64,000 nt of DNA, from NCBI GenBank assembly GCA_023053685.1, contig JALIGW010000002.1:239349177-239413176 (forward strand), written 5' to 3'. Shown piece by piece: positions 20,570 through 32,863 of this stretch. How positions within the stretch are numbered: position 1 is the first letter of the stretch; every line of letters starts with the position of its first letter. Made by a program: the position numbers and the translations under genes. This stretch comes from Diadophis punctatus similis (Eukaryota; Chordata; Lepidosauria; Squamata; Dipsadidae). The notes under the pieces were generated by a model. It ran no database searches. It was not told the DNA's origin and saw only the letters and a program-made list of their open reading frames with translations.

Positions 20570-21519
20570 TAAGATTAGGCCTAATGTGTTTGGGCTGCAG
20601 CTCTACTAATGGCCACCAGAGGGCAGCCCTTGATCTTTTTGTTGCCACCTATTGTTCACTAGATTTACAGCTTAAAATCGCAGTAATGTACTGCATGACT
20701 CTCATTTTCAGAATTCTGTCATTTTTGGTGTGGGAAAAGGAAAGTTTCAAAAAGCTTTCCCGTTCCAAAGGTTAGTTAAAGAGCTGCTTCTTTACACTTA
20801 CGTGGTTCAGTCTCATTTATATAATACATTTATCCTAGTAATTTAGCTTTTAAATAGGGGTAAAATGTACTGAGAATCTCATACCGGATACAGGAAAGTT
20901 TTGATGGGAGGCTGTCTGTCATTCAGGTGAATATGGTACCATTGTTCCCCCCCCCCCCGAATCAGACTAACATCTATTAAATCACTATCTATTCATCTTG
21001 ATGGTGAGATGCCAACCTAAAAATTGTGTGAATGAAATCCGAGCCACTGTGGAACAAAAATGGAAGTAGATGATTTTTCCTTGGAGATTTCTGATTTCAT
21101 TATATTGGGGCCATGAATGCTCAGTGAGATGAGCTTTAATTTTTCCTTTTTAAATGGATTTTTTTTTCTTTGCTGGCTTTCCTCTTGGGCAGCTGGTCAA
21201 CTCCGGAATATGGATCCTTAAAACTTTATTAGTGTAAATTAATTCCGAGTTTTACTGAATGGAAAAAGCATTTCAACCCCTCTATTAAATTTTATGCCGA
21301 GTTTGTTAGATGGGAGCTGCTTTTATGTAGATGATATACAAATGCTGAGAGGAAGGTATATTGCATTGAAATAAACCAGTTTTTAAGCTCTCACGTGGTC
21401 AGAACAGTGTAATAATACCTCACAGTGGAAGTGTAATAAATCTCTGGTATTAAAGGATGCAAACAGTGTACTCTATATTAAATAGCTAGGATACCTGGAA
21501 AAGAAGCTTGGGAGGGTCA
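20570..21519. other. No recognised feature
   Basis: AT-rich sequence of ordinary complexity with a poly-C run near 20948. No ORF of note and no terminal repeats were found. It may be unique intergenic DNA between ZNF1 and ZNF2. Confidence 0.45.
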
Positions 21520-22157
21520 CATGCTCAATTTTCGCTGGCAGAGGGCTGCAGGAGGCCGCCTCGGCCAAAAACAGAGCTCAGGGGGGGCACGTGCCCCTCC
21601 CGAGCTCTGTTTTCGCTGGTAGAGGGCTGCAGGAGGCCGTCATGGCCAAAAACAGAGCCCAGGGGGGGGCATGTGCCACTCCCGAGCTCCATTTTCCCTG
21701 GCAGAGGGCTGCAGGAGGCCGTCATGACCAAAAACAGAGCCCAGGGGGGGGCACGTGCCCCTCCCAAGCTCCGTTTTCGCTGGTAGAGGGCTGCAGGAGG
21801 CCGTCATGGCCAAAAACAGAGCCCCGGGGGGGCACGTGCCCCTCTCGAGTTCCGTTTTCACTGGCAGAGGGCTGCAGGAGGCCGCCACGGCCAAAAACAG
21901 AGCCCAGGGGGGGCATGTGCCCCTCCCGAGCTGTGTTTTCACTGGTAGAGGGCTGCAGGAGGCCGTCATGGCCACAAACAGAGCCCGGGGGGGCACGTGC
22001 CCCTCCTGAGCTGTTTTCGCTGGTAGAGGGCTGCAGGAGGTCGTCATGGCACATGCCCCTCCCGAGTTCCATTTTCACTGGCAGAGGGCTGCAGGAGGCT
22101 GTCATGGCCAAAAACAGAGCCCCCCCCCGAGCTCCGTTTTCGCTGGCAGAGGCCTAG
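21520..22157. repeat. Minisatellite, about nine units of roughly 82 bp
   Basis: TTTTCGCTGGTAGAGGGCTG or close variants recur about every 82 bases from 21530. Each full unit has GGAGGCCGTCATGGCC, AAAAACAGAGCC, a run of 6-9 G and CACGTGCCCCTCCCGAG. The last units are shortened. Frames open on both strands are a result of the period. Confidence 0.9.
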
Positions 22158-22419
22158 CAAAACAAATGACTAGCAAAAGTGGCATTTCATCACAAGGCAA
22201 GGAGGCATCGAGAAATTCCTCTGCTGGAGACAATGGATCACCCGAGCTCCGCCCGGGCCACCACAGGTGCCGACACAAATGACACCGAGCTGGCCACGCC
22301 CCCGGCCATGCTCCCCCCCACCCCCCAAGGTCAAACATAACCCTGATGCAGCCCTCAATGAAAGCGAGTTTGATACCTCTGGTCTACCTGAAGTCAACTG
22401 ACATGTTCATCAGTGTTTG

Positions 22420-22820
22420 TGTCAGGCCGAAGCCATCCGTGACAACTTTGGCCTGCCACCTGTTACGCTTAGAGTGTAGTCTTGCTGTGGGAACTTGGGA
22501 GGGGCCGTTGCATGAGGGTTGTAGAGACGTAGCCAAAACACATTTCTTTTAGATGCTCAAGGTCATCCTTTGTCCAGCACCTGCCCGGAAGCTGATGGGA
22601 GTGGAGGACACGCTGGCAGACGATGAATGGTCAACGTGGTGGAACTTGTGGGTGTGGGGACAAGGGAGTGAACTTTAAACTGGGCGGAGAAACCCTTGTG
22701 ACTTTAGATTCGGGTTTCTCACAGTTGTGCCAACATGACTCTCTTTAATAAATTGGAACTTTGAGGGATGCTTTGCCTCGGACTCTGATTTAGCTTTGGA
22801 TGCTATTTGGAACCCTGACA
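22420..22820. mobile_element. Solo LTR, family 1, with GTTTG target duplication
   Basis: 401 bp from TGTCAGGCC to ACCCTGACA, flanked by GTTTG at 22415-22419 and 22821-22825. It contains TTTAATAAATTGG near 22745 and matches 15465-15853 along its length. No internal region remains, so it arose by LTR recombination. Confidence 0.92.
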
Positions 22821-22949
22821 GTTTGCCTTCCATATTCCGTATCAAACCACTTTGGCAAAGAGACCTCCAGCGTTTCTTTGCCTGTTTGAATTTTTTAAAA
22901 ACCATCTTGCTTTGTGGTGCTTTCGTGGAAAACTCACAAGCTTGATTGG

Positions 22950-23356
22950 TACAGGCAGTCTCAACTTACAACAGTTCATTTAATGACCATTCCAAGTTAC
23001 CACGGCATTGGAAAATGGGACTTATGACAGTTTTTCACACTTATGAACTTTGCAGCATCCCTTTGTAGCTCATGCAATCAACATTTCAGATGCTTGACCA
23101 CTGCCTCATACTTATGACTCTTGCTGTGCCCCAAGGTCATGTGACCACCTTTTGCAACCTGTTGACCAGCAAAATCAATGGGGAAGCCAGATTCAACTTA
23201 ACAACCGTGTTACTAACTTATCAACAGTGGTGATTCACTTAACAACGGTGGTGCAAAAAGGTCGTAAAACGGGGCAAATCTAACTTAACAAATGTTTCAC
23301 TTAGCAACAGAAATTTTGGGCTGAGTTGTGGTCGTAAGTCGAGGACTACCAGTATT
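22950..23356. mobile_element. AGTCCTCGACTTA MITE
   Basis: Left TACAGGCAGTCTCAACTTAC and right GTAAGTCGAGGACTACCAGTA are inverted with TA at each edge. The middle has CACTTAACAACGGTGGTGCA. Confidence 0.75.
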
Positions 23357-24105
23357 CTATAAACTTTCTGATGGATTAATAAAGGCCATTCTTTGTAAGG
23401 ACATTTTCTGTGTTTTATTAAGCTATTGATAAAAAAGAAAATGACGACCCAAGAATTTTCACTTACTAATTCTTATCAGTATAAACCGTGACACACAGAA
23501 CCACCAAACCATTTTAAGTTAAATCAGCAACGCAGGTTTCGCGACTGGCAACCAAAATTGGGACTGGAAAATTGGTCGCTAAGTGAGGTATCGCAGGATG
23601 GCTCCTGATTTTGAAACCTTTTTGCTGTGGCTAAGCAAATCATAATGGTCATTAAGTGAAACATGACATGACCATGACTTGCCACTTTCCTTAGGAACTT
23701 ACTTGTTGAAAGCTGGCTACGGTCACAAATGACAGTCACGTAACTGCAGGATGTTGTGGTCATTGTAAAGGCAAGGACTGATCGTCAGTCACGTTTTTCA
23801 GTGCCATCCCAACGTTCAATGGTTGTAAACCAAGGCCTACTCATAAGGAAATAATTGGAGCCCAAGGCAAATACACAGAGCAATCTGGACACAAACCTGT
23901 GAAGTTGGATACAGCCATTAATACGTTCTTTTCAAATCTAATCTCCATCACAGATGGCTGCCGAGTCTCAACTGGAGGACACAGAGAACAAAGGGAGCCC
24001 ACCACTTCCCTGGGCAACTGGTCTCACTGCTGAACTCCTCTTACTGGAAGGAAGTTTCTCTTAACCTTCAACAGGACCAGAAGTCCAACTTCTAGACATT
24101 TCAGC
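23357..24105. other. Diverged MITE remnants and unassigned sequence
   Basis: 23530-23850 has scattered matches to the AGTCCTCGACTTA family (GTCGCTAAGTGAGG, ATTAAGTGAAACATGACATG) but no intact ends. The remainder has no recognisable content. Confidence 0.4.
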
Positions 24106-24455
24106 CAGGGGTGGGTTCCAACCTACTTCGCTCCCTCCCGCGCCGCGGTGGCGCGCATGCGCAATAATGAAAAATAAACAAAAAAAAACCTCAAAAAAAA
24201 ACCTCAAAAAAAGATGGCGATTGCATGCACAGTGCCAGAACTCAACTTCTGTGCATGCTCAGAAGAATTTTTTTAAAAAAGATTAAAAATAAATAAATTA
24301 AAAAATTTTAAAAATAAAAAATAAAAAATATTTTTTTTAAAAAAAAGATGGCGGTGCCCACGGACCGGCACTGACCGATCTGGTTCGGTGATATTATCGT
24401 AATGTCACCAGCGGGTCACTACCGGTTCGGGCGAACCGGGAGGAACTCACCCCTG
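24106..24455. mobile_element. hAT-type MITE with perfect 8-bp duplication
   Basis: ATTTCAGC at 24098-24105 and 24456-24463. Ends CAGGGGTGGGTTCC and GGAACTCACCCCTG. The interior includes an A-rich tract, two AAGATGGCG motifs and a GCGCGCATGCGCA site. Confidence 0.92.
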
Positions 24456-24483
24456 ATTTCAGCCCATCGTACATCACTTAGAT

Positions 24484-24911
24484 CAGCGGTTCTCAACCTG
24501 GGGGTCGCGACCCCTTTGGGGGTCGAATGACCCTTTCACAGGGGTCGGGAGACTTCACCCTGACATCGCCATTTGGGTTCTTTTACCCTCTGCGCATGCG
24601 TAGAACGTTTTGCGCATGCACAGATGGTAAAAGAACCCAAATGGCGACGGCAGGGCAGTGGGCGCGGCAGTGGGCGCGGTGGTATAGGGCGCGGGTTGAA
24701 TGACCCTTTCACAGGGGTCGGGAGACTTTACCCAGACACCACCATTTGGGTTCTTTTAGCCTCTGTGCATGCGCAGAATGCTTTGCGTTCCCAAATGAGA
24801 ACGTAAAGCGTTTCCAAAGAACCCAAATGGCGACGGCGGGGCGGGGGTCACGGTGGTGGGCGCGGTGGGATGGGGCGCGGGTCACGGCATTAGGAATGTT
24901 GAGAACCACTG
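24484..24911. mobile_element. hAT-type MITE with internal duplication and perfect 8-bp target duplication
   Basis: ACTTAGAT occurs at 24476-24483 and 24912-24919. Ends CAGCGGTTCTCAACC and GTTGAGAACCACTG. The interior contains the segment from GAATGACCCTTTCACAGGGG twice (24526 and 24698), so it is longer than the related copy at 16465. Confidence 0.92.
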
Positions 24912-25044
24912 ACTTAGATGAATGACGCTTGCAAGATTTGAGTCAAAATTATAACATTTCATATTAGTGTTTTATGTGTGCTGATGAAGCTCTGGTTACT
25001 GAACTTCATGGATTGGCTGATTGGCTTGATGCTCGTACAAGGGA

Positions 25045-25235
25045 TTCCATTTATGAGGGGTCCTTGGCGCTCTCAGAGCTTGGTTGTTTTGTTGCAGATG
25101 TTTCATTAGCCAAACTAGATAACATCATCAGTGCAAGCAGTGAGAGCTAGTACTGATGACGTTACCTAGTCAGGTAATGAAACGTCTGCAACAAAACAAC
25201 CAAGCTCAGAGAGCACCAAGGACCCCTCATTTCAA
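25045..25235. mobile_element. Fold-back repeat with hammerhead-like core
   Basis: Inverted arms run from GAGGGGTCCTTGGCGCTCTC to GAGCACCAAGGACCCCTC around a 20-base centre. The right arm on the plus strand holds CTGATGA (25153-25159), a 7-bp stem (25161-25167 with 25172-25178), GAAA (25179-25182) and CGTC. The left arm carries a diverged counterpart on the minus strand. Penelope-like element debris lies 0.8-1.9 kb away. Confidence 0.55.
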
Positions 25236-25287
25236 CCCTGAGCTACAGATATTCTCTTTTATTGATTCCATGAACGTCCTCATGGAT

Positions 25288-25545
25288 CTTCATTATTTAT
25301 TTATTTATTTATTTGTGAGATTTATATACCGCCTCACAGTGCAAGCACTCTCTAAGCGGTTTACACCAGTAAGCAATGTATATTTATATTGCCCCCAACA
25401 ATCTGGGTCCTCATTTTACCTACCTCGGAAGGATGGAAGGCTGAGTCAACCTTGAGCCAGTGAGATTTGAACCGCTGACCTGCGGATCAATGTCAGCTAA
25501 AGTGGCCTGCAGTACCTGCCTCTAACCGCTGCGCCACCTCGGCTC
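25288..25545 (-). mobile_element. Sauria-type SINE with TTTA tail
   Basis: Minus strand begins GAGCCGAGGTGGCGCAGCGG and contains GGCTCAAGGTTGACTCAGCC. The tail of TTTA units is at 25290-25312. Confidence 0.85.
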
Positions 25546-25642
25546 ATAAAAATCATTGTCATTGTCTCATTGATCACAAGTGGAGAGCCACTGGTATAGG
25601 CAATACTGAGCAAGATCATTTCATATTTGTGATAACAGACTA

Positions 25643-25945
25643 ACAAGAGTTGGAAGGGACCTTGGAGATCTTCTAGTCCAACCCTTTGCTCAAGCAGGAG
25701 ACCCTACACCATTCCAGACAAACAGCTGCCAAATTTCTTCTTAAAAACCTCCGGTGATGGAACACCCATAGCTTCTGAAGGCTAGCTGTTCCACCGACCA
25801 CAAATCCTGTTCTTAAATCATCTCTTTTCAAGTATCTGAAGAGGGCCATCATATCTACCCCGACTTCTGAAGAGTGAACACGCCAAGTTCCTTTTGCTTT
25901 CTTTCTTAAGGGAACTACACGTCCAGTTCTCCTGGTGAACTTTAT
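25643..25945 (-). mobile_element. Diverged CR1 LINE 3' end
   Basis: AGAGTTGGAAGGGACCTTGG to a degraded ORF end. It is more diverged than other copies here, with several internal deletions. Confidence 0.75.
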
Positions 25946-25989
25946 TCTCCACCTCTAATGTGATATATTATGTATCCACATTATATGAG

Positions 25990-26640
25990 GATTATAGCAC
26001 CGATGATGTCATCTTGTTTGGATAATGAAACATCTGCAAGAAAGCAACCAAATGTCAACTTGCAAAGCTTTCAAGTTGCCATAAGATGGAGGGGGCAGAG
26101 CTGATGGAGTGGCTGATTATACTAACTGAAACTACATTCCACAAACGTTTCTTTTACTGATTGTGTCCTAGGTTACCGGAGTCAGAAGGAGGGGTATGGG
26201 GTTCAAAGCCCGCCAACGTGGTTCATAGGAGAATGTGATTTATGACATGTCCAATGAGAAGGGGGGGAAACAGGGTCATGAGGGCGCGTAGCCTACGTGA
26301 GTTCAGTTCTGACTGCATCGGAGTATTACCGAAATGTTGCTCCTAATAAATCATCATATTTCTTTTGGAGTTTGGCTCATGGCTCATGAATCAATTAGGG
26401 CATCTTTCGGAAACTTCACACCAAGCTCAGAGAACACCAGAGGACTTCTCGTATCCACATCGTTTAAAATGCATTTCCAACATCTGGACAATATACAGTA
26501 CTTAAAAATAAGGCTGAAATAATGCACAACAGTAGAACTAGTATGCTGTTCACAGTTTATAAACCATTCCATTGATAGTCTACGGTTAGTATTTCCTGTT
26601 TTGCAGTCACATCAAATGTTTCACTAATATAGCGATTATG
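25990..26640. other. Hammerhead-like remnant and possible LTR-like text
   Basis: CCGATGA (26000-26006) and GAAACATCTGCAAG (26027 onward) repeat the fold-back motif with mutations. From 26167 to 26350 the sequence has GATTTATGACATG and TCCTAATAAATCATC, reminiscent of an LTR end, but I could not find matching target duplications. Confidence 0.3.
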
Positions 26641-26935
26641 AAGGATGCCTCCCTTGAAGGTTGATTAACATGATAGATACACCATCATTTTCAACCTGTC
26701 TTATGAAGTATACATTTTGGACAGAGAGGACCGCTGGTTTGAAAGAGGGATCAAAGAGGCCATCTATGTCAAAATTGAACAGCTCTCTCTCAACAGAGGG
26801 GGAGGGATACGACATCATCTATCTCTGGTCTACAACACAGTCCTTTCAACAGTTCCAAGAAGGCTCCACACCCATTTGCACCATTCAGGTAACCCTGATG
26901 ACACAGATAAACCTCCATTCAATCTCCTTGTAGTC
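26641..26935 (+). pseudogene. Penelope-like element, ORF C-terminal fragment
   Basis: One plus-strand frame encodes DREDRWFERGIKEAIYVKIE, then QLSLNRGGGIRHHLSLVYN and [13 protein letters not shown]. This resembles the end of the GIY-YIG endonuclease domain region of vertebrate Penelope-like retroelements. It is truncated at both ends. The sequence after the domain is the one duplicated in inverted orientation at 11650-12235. Confidence 0.65.
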
Positions 26936-27204
26936 CAAGAGTCTTATTCGATGCCACAATTTGAAAGCGTCAATTCTTCAGCGCTCAGCTTTCCTAATGG
27001 TCCAATCCTCACACCCAGACATTATACTGCAGTGGAAACCAGCTTTGAGCTTAATTTGAAAGAGACCTGATCTTTTTTATGCAGTACCACCACGTGCAAT
27101 TTTGTAACCTTTAAAACAGCAATCGGAGAGTCGAGCCTTTACAATATTCCTGGTAGGAATTTCGTGATTCCTGAACATTATCCTTTATCCTCTTACCGCG
27201 CTTA

Positions 27205-29387
27205 TCAGCATGCAGTGGGCCTCTCTTTGATGTGTGTTCTTTCATGCCTGCGAAGGTGTGTGTTTGAACTGAAGCACTTGCCACATTCTAAACATTTGTA
27301 CGGCTTCTCCCCGGTGTGAATTCTCTGATGGGTCACGAGGGAGCTGCTCACGCTGAAACTTTTTCCGCACACCGAGCAGGTGTAAGGCCTCTCCCCCGTG
27401 TGGGTTCTCCGATGGGTACTGAGGTGCGCGTTCCAGTTGAAACACTTCCCGCACTCCAGGCATTTGTACGATTTCTCCCCCGTGTGATTTTTTTCATGGG
27501 TGCTGAGGTTGATCTTCGTGATGAAGCATTTCCCACACTTCGAGCATTCATAGGGCTTCTCTCCCCGGTGAATCCTCTCGTGTATGATCAGGTGAGAGCT
27601 GCGAAAGAAGCACTTCCCGCACTCCACGCATTTGTAGCGCCTCTCACCGGTGTGAATCCTCTGGTGAGAGGTGAGGTTGCTGCTCACGTTGAAACTCTTC
27701 CCGCACTTCGGGCACTTGAACGGTCTCTCCCTGGTGTGGGTTCGCTCGTGGCGACAGAGGTGCGCGTTGGAAGTGAAGCACTTTCCGCATTCTGTGCACT
27801 TGTAGGGCCTCTCCCCTGTATGGGTTCGTTGGTGTCTGCGCAAGTGTGTATTTGAACTGAAACACTTCGTGCATTCCAGACACTTATAGGGTTTCTCTCC
27901 TGTGTGAGTGATCTGATGGGTAATCAGAGAAGAACTCTGCGTAAAGCTTTTCCCGCATTCCAGACATTGATACGGCTTCTTCCCGCTGTGAGATCTCTGA
28001 TGTCGGCTTAGTTCGGCCCGCTCGCTGTAGCACTTTCCACAGTCCGAGCACTGATGCGGCCTTTCTCCCGTGTGTGTCCTTTCGTGCCTCCGTAAGTGGG
28101 TGCTCGAACTGAAGCACTTTTCACACGCAGAGCATTTGTACGGTTTCTCCCCCGTGTGAGTGATCTGATGGGTAGTAAGAGAAGAACTCTGCGTGAAGCT
28201 TTGGCCACATTCCAAACATTTGTACGGCCTCTCTCCGGTATGAGTTTTTTGATGCCGATTCAGCTGGGCTACTTGAATAAAACACTTGCCGCACTCCAGG
28301 CACGGAAACGGCCGCTCTCCCGTGTGGTTTCGCTTGTGCAGGCTCAGTTTGGTCCTCGTGATGAAGCCCTTCCCACATTCCAAACACTTATGGGGCTTCT
28401 CTCCCGTGTGGATTTTTTTATGCTTGATCAGGTCCGAGCTGCGAGCAAAGCCTATCCCGCACTCAGAGCACTTATGAGGCTTCTCGCCGGTGTGAATTTT
28501 TTTGTGCTTCAGGAGATCCGAACTGCAAGCGAAACGTTTTTCACACGCGGGGCATTCATGCGGCTTCTCCCCCGTGTGAATTTTTTGGTGTTTGATAAGA
28601 TCAGAACTGCGAGTAAAACATTTGCCGCACTCCGCACATCGGTAGGGTTTCTCGCCGGTGTGAATTCTCTGGTGGGAGGCGAGGTTACTGCTCACGCTGA
28701 AACTCTTTCCGCATTTTGAACATTTATAGGGTTTCTCACCTGTGTGGGTTCTTTGATGGACCCTGAGGTGTCTTTCTGAACTGAAACACTTTCCACATTC
28801 CAAACATTTGGAGGGTTTCTCTCCACTATGCGTCCTGCGATGGGAAGCGAGATTACTGCTCTCGCTGAAGCTCTTTCCGCACTCTAAACACGTGTACGGT
28901 TTCTCCCCTGTGTGCGTTTTCTGATGCACGCTCAGGTGCGTATTCGACGTAAAGCACTTCCCGCATTCCAAACATTCGTACGGTTTCTCCTCCACATGAA
29001 TCATTTGGTGCGTAATCAGGGCCGAACTCTCGACGAACCTTTTACCGCATTCCAAGCATTTAAAGGGCTTTTCCCCCGTGTGAGTCCTCTGGTGTCGCTC
29101 TAAGTTTGTCTTCCAAATGAAGCTTTTCCCACATTCCGAGCATTTGTACGGTTTCCCCCCCACGTGAGTGTTTTGATGCCTGCTCAGTTGTGCACTTTGG
29201 GTGAAACGCTTTCCGCACTCCAAGCATTTATGCAGGTGGTCAGCTGTGTGGGTTGTTTTGTGCGTGGTAAGGTTCGTCTTCGTCACGAAGGTCTTTCCAC
29301 ACTCTGAGCACTTGTACGGCTTCCCTTCTAGGCGAAATCTTTGGTTTGTACTTAGTCTGCTTTTATCCATGATTCTCCACTCGTCAC
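27205..29387 (-). CDS. ZNF2 terminal exon: 25 C2H2 zinc fingers
   Basis: Acceptor CTTCATCTCTTAAG, then the phase-1 exon GTGACGAG. An in-frame stop lies at the splice site, so the open frame is not continuous upstream. Twenty-five fingers follow without a gap, each 28 residues per repeat, with CxxC and HxxxH preserved in all. Fingers 14-15 and 17-18 are near copies ([12 protein letters not shown] with [25 protein letters not shown] with [13 protein letters not shown]), a sign of two-finger duplication. Stop after ERPTAC. Confidence 0.95.
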
Positions 29388-32300
29388 CTTAAGAGATGAA
29401 GACCAAAAATTGGTAATTGGATCTAAATTTGTAAACTCCTCCCCCCAAAAAAATCACTATTTTGCATAAGAAATTGCAGTAACAAGAGGAACTTAAAACA
29501 CTTCTGCACAAATAGCAATTGTTATCATCCCACTTAAGTTAATTAGCAAAGAAAGACTCCTGGCTCATTATTCTCTTCCAACAGTATACTTTCCTAAGAA
29601 CAAAGTGATTACAGATGTAGAAAGGCAAAATCTGTTGGCTTGGTGTGAAAAAGATGCAATTAAGTTCCTCTTTTTCTCTGGCTACTCTGTTATCAGTCAA
29701 CATCCAATTAGAAGTTATCAGTTGCTTAGGAAACGGACCCTGTGTTTACACTTTCTCCCATCTCCATATATTTTCTAGCTATGCGTGTGTGCCCCCTCGC
29801 GCGATTTTGCTTCTGCACATGCGTGGAAGCAAAATCACGCATGTGCGAAATCTTGCAAGGGGACGCGCGCGAGACATTTTGGCACGATTTTGCTTCCGCG
29901 CATGTGCGGAGGCAAAATCTCACTGAAATCTTACACGTGCGTGCGTCCCCTCGCAATATTTCGGTGCGATTTTGCTTCAGCGCATGCGCAGAAGCAAAAT
30001 TGACTCAAAATCACCGTAAAAAATGGTGACGCGCCGGGTGGACCAGCAGAGAGGGCTCCGGAGCGGTTGTGCAATCGGCCGCCCCTTACTGGAGCTGCGC
30101 CCCGGGCAGCTCCAGCAGTAACCCACCTCTGTAGGCATCTATTCTAACCCCTTGGTCAATATAGAACAGAGTTTCCCAACCTTTCCAGATTGGTGGCCCC
30201 GTTTGTGGGAGGGGCAGATGTATGCGTGCCCACGTGAGTGGAGCCCCAAGCACCTGCGATGCTCGTGTGAGTGTGGTAATGAGCCCCTGCGATGCTTCAG
30301 TCAGCCACTCATGCGGTCTGGTTGCGAAAAGGCCACGGTCCACAGGTTGGGGACCCCTGATATAGAACGTCCCTGAGCTATCGCTTTTTCCGAACTGGCC
30401 TGGATGTGTGGTATTGTTTCTAAAAACATTTTGGTATACAGTATGAAAATGAGCCGTGGTGGCGCAGTGGTTAGAATGTAGTATTGTAGGCTGACTCTAC
30501 TCACTGCCAACAGTTCGATTGTGACCGGCTCAAGGTTGCCTCAGCCTTCCATCCTTCCGAGGTGGGTAAAATGAGGACCCGGATTGTTGGGAGCAATATG
30601 CTGACTCTGTAACCCACTTAGAGAGGGCTGTAAAGCACTGTGAAGCGGAATATACTGTATTTTTCGTACTATAAGACGCTCCGGACCTAGTTTTTGCAGC
30701 AAACAGCAAACAGCCTGGTCAGCTTCAACACAGCCTGATTTAAGCACGAGCAGCTGATTGGCGGTTGGATCTGCCTCCTGGAATACCGCCTATCAGCTGT
30801 TCCAGGCTGCGGGGATCACCACCGTCGCCACCCATCGCCGCTGCTGCCTATCGCTGCCTCCGCACGCCCCATTTTCGGCCTCCGAGTGTCCCATTTTCGG
30901 CCCGTTCCAGGCGGCGGGGATAGGCGGCTGTTTGCTGCAAGGAGGCAAATTGCTGGGAGGCAGTGGCCGAAGGGTGGGGGCCAGCAGGTAGGCGGGGCTT
31001 CAGCAACATTCGCTGTATAAGACACACAGACATTTCCACTCACTTTTTGGGGGGCTGGGGGAAGTGCGTCTTATACACCGAAAAATACGGTAAGTCTATT
31101 GCTAAAAGATGAGGGTGAAAACAGTGGGAGGCTGCCTAAGGACGATATCGAGGAGGGGGAATATGTCTTCAGCTACTGTCTCTGCCTCAGAAACATTGAA
31201 AAACTTCCAACAGAGGCAATGAAAAGGATGTGAGGACTTGACAATCTGCAAATGTATTTCAAGATCCTACAATAGTTGTGGGCATTGATTCCTAGGAAAG
31301 AGAGAGCCTTACCAAGAGAGGCCACGATCCCACCAATCTCCTCCGTGACCTCTCGGTGCAGAGCTTTCTGGTCAGGCTCCAGCAGCGCCCATTCTTCCGC
31401 CGTGAAATGCACAGTCACATCCTCCAAGGTGAAGAGCCTCTAAAAAAAGGAGAAAAATCTTCCTTGCTCACAGATCACTTAGAGCGGGGATCCCCAACCC
31501 CTCCCCCAGGTCCGTAGACCGGCACCGGACTGCAGCATGCCAGAAACTGGGCCGCACAAACAAGTGAAATCCTATCTGGGTGGTGGTGGTGCAGGCAGCA
31601 CGCGAAACCATGGCCTCTCCGATCCGTGGAAAAACCTCTCTCCACAGAACTGGTCGGTCGTTTGGTGCCCAAAAGGTTTGGAGGCCACTGACTGAGAGGT
31701 TTCTATTCTCTGTGTACAAAGCAAGGTGGGTCTTATCCAGTTTTATTTACATATTACATTTATATTACCGTCAGAGGTTTGGTAGCACGAAGTTTTTGCA
31801 AAAGCAAAGAGAAAGACGGTTATGAGACTGGAGGCTAAAACATTAGAGAGAAATTCATGAAGACCTTTATTCCTGTGCTTGTCAAAAATGGAATTTGTGT
31901 TGTTATATCACAACAATTCTCAGTGACTGAAATTACTGCAACCACCAGGAATGCTGTCTCTACGTGGAGACAAGTCAATGTCTTTGTTTACTTTATAAAA
32001 TATGGGAACATCATTGACAGAATTTTTTCTGTCCACGTAAGGCCACACTTGGAATACTGCATTCAGTTTTGGTCACCAGGATGTAAAAAGGATGTTGAGA
32101 CTCTGGAAAGAGTGCAGAGAAGAGCAACAAAGAGGATTAGGGGACTGGAGGCTAAAACATATGAAGAACGGTTGCAGGAACTGGGTATGTCTAGTTTAAT
32201 GAAAAGAAGGACTAGGGGAGATATGATAGCAGTGTTCCAATATCTCAGCGGTTGCCACAAAGAAGAGGGAGTCAAACTATTCTCCAAAGCACCTGAGGGC

Positions 32301-32587
32301 AGGACAAGAAGCAATGGGTGGAAACTAATCAAGGAGAGAAGCAACTTAGAACTAAGGAGAAATTTCCTGACAGTTAGAACAATTAATCAGTGGAACAGCT
32401 TGCCTCCAGAAGTCTTGAATGCTCCAACACTGGAAGTTTTTAAGAAGATGTTGGTTAACCATTTGTCTGAAGTGGTGTAGGGTTTCCTGCCTAAGCAGGG
32501 GGTTGGACTAGATTACAAGACCTCCAAGGTCCCTTCCAACTCTGTTATTCTATTCTATTTGTCAGAAATGAGAAAGTGAGAATGTGT

Positions 32588-32672
<85 letters not shown>

Positions 32673-32783
32673 AGGGAGGGAGGGAGGGAGAGGGAGGGAG
32701 GGAGGGAGGGAGAGAGAGGGAGGGAGAGGGAGAGAGAGGGAGGGAGAGGGAGACAGAGGGAGAGGGAGGGACGGAGGGAGGGA

Positions 32784-32863
<80 letters not shown>

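Noticed and set aside
21520..22157. CRISPR-like repeat-spacer pattern
   Set aside because: Units are contiguous 82-bp repeats with no unique spacers, and the context is vertebrate.
27316..29103. Long plus-strand frames opposite the ZNF2 finger exon, and minus-strand frames opposite those of ZNF1 and ZNF3
   Set aside because: Antisense shadows of zinc-finger repeats: the 84-base period keeps one antisense frame open.
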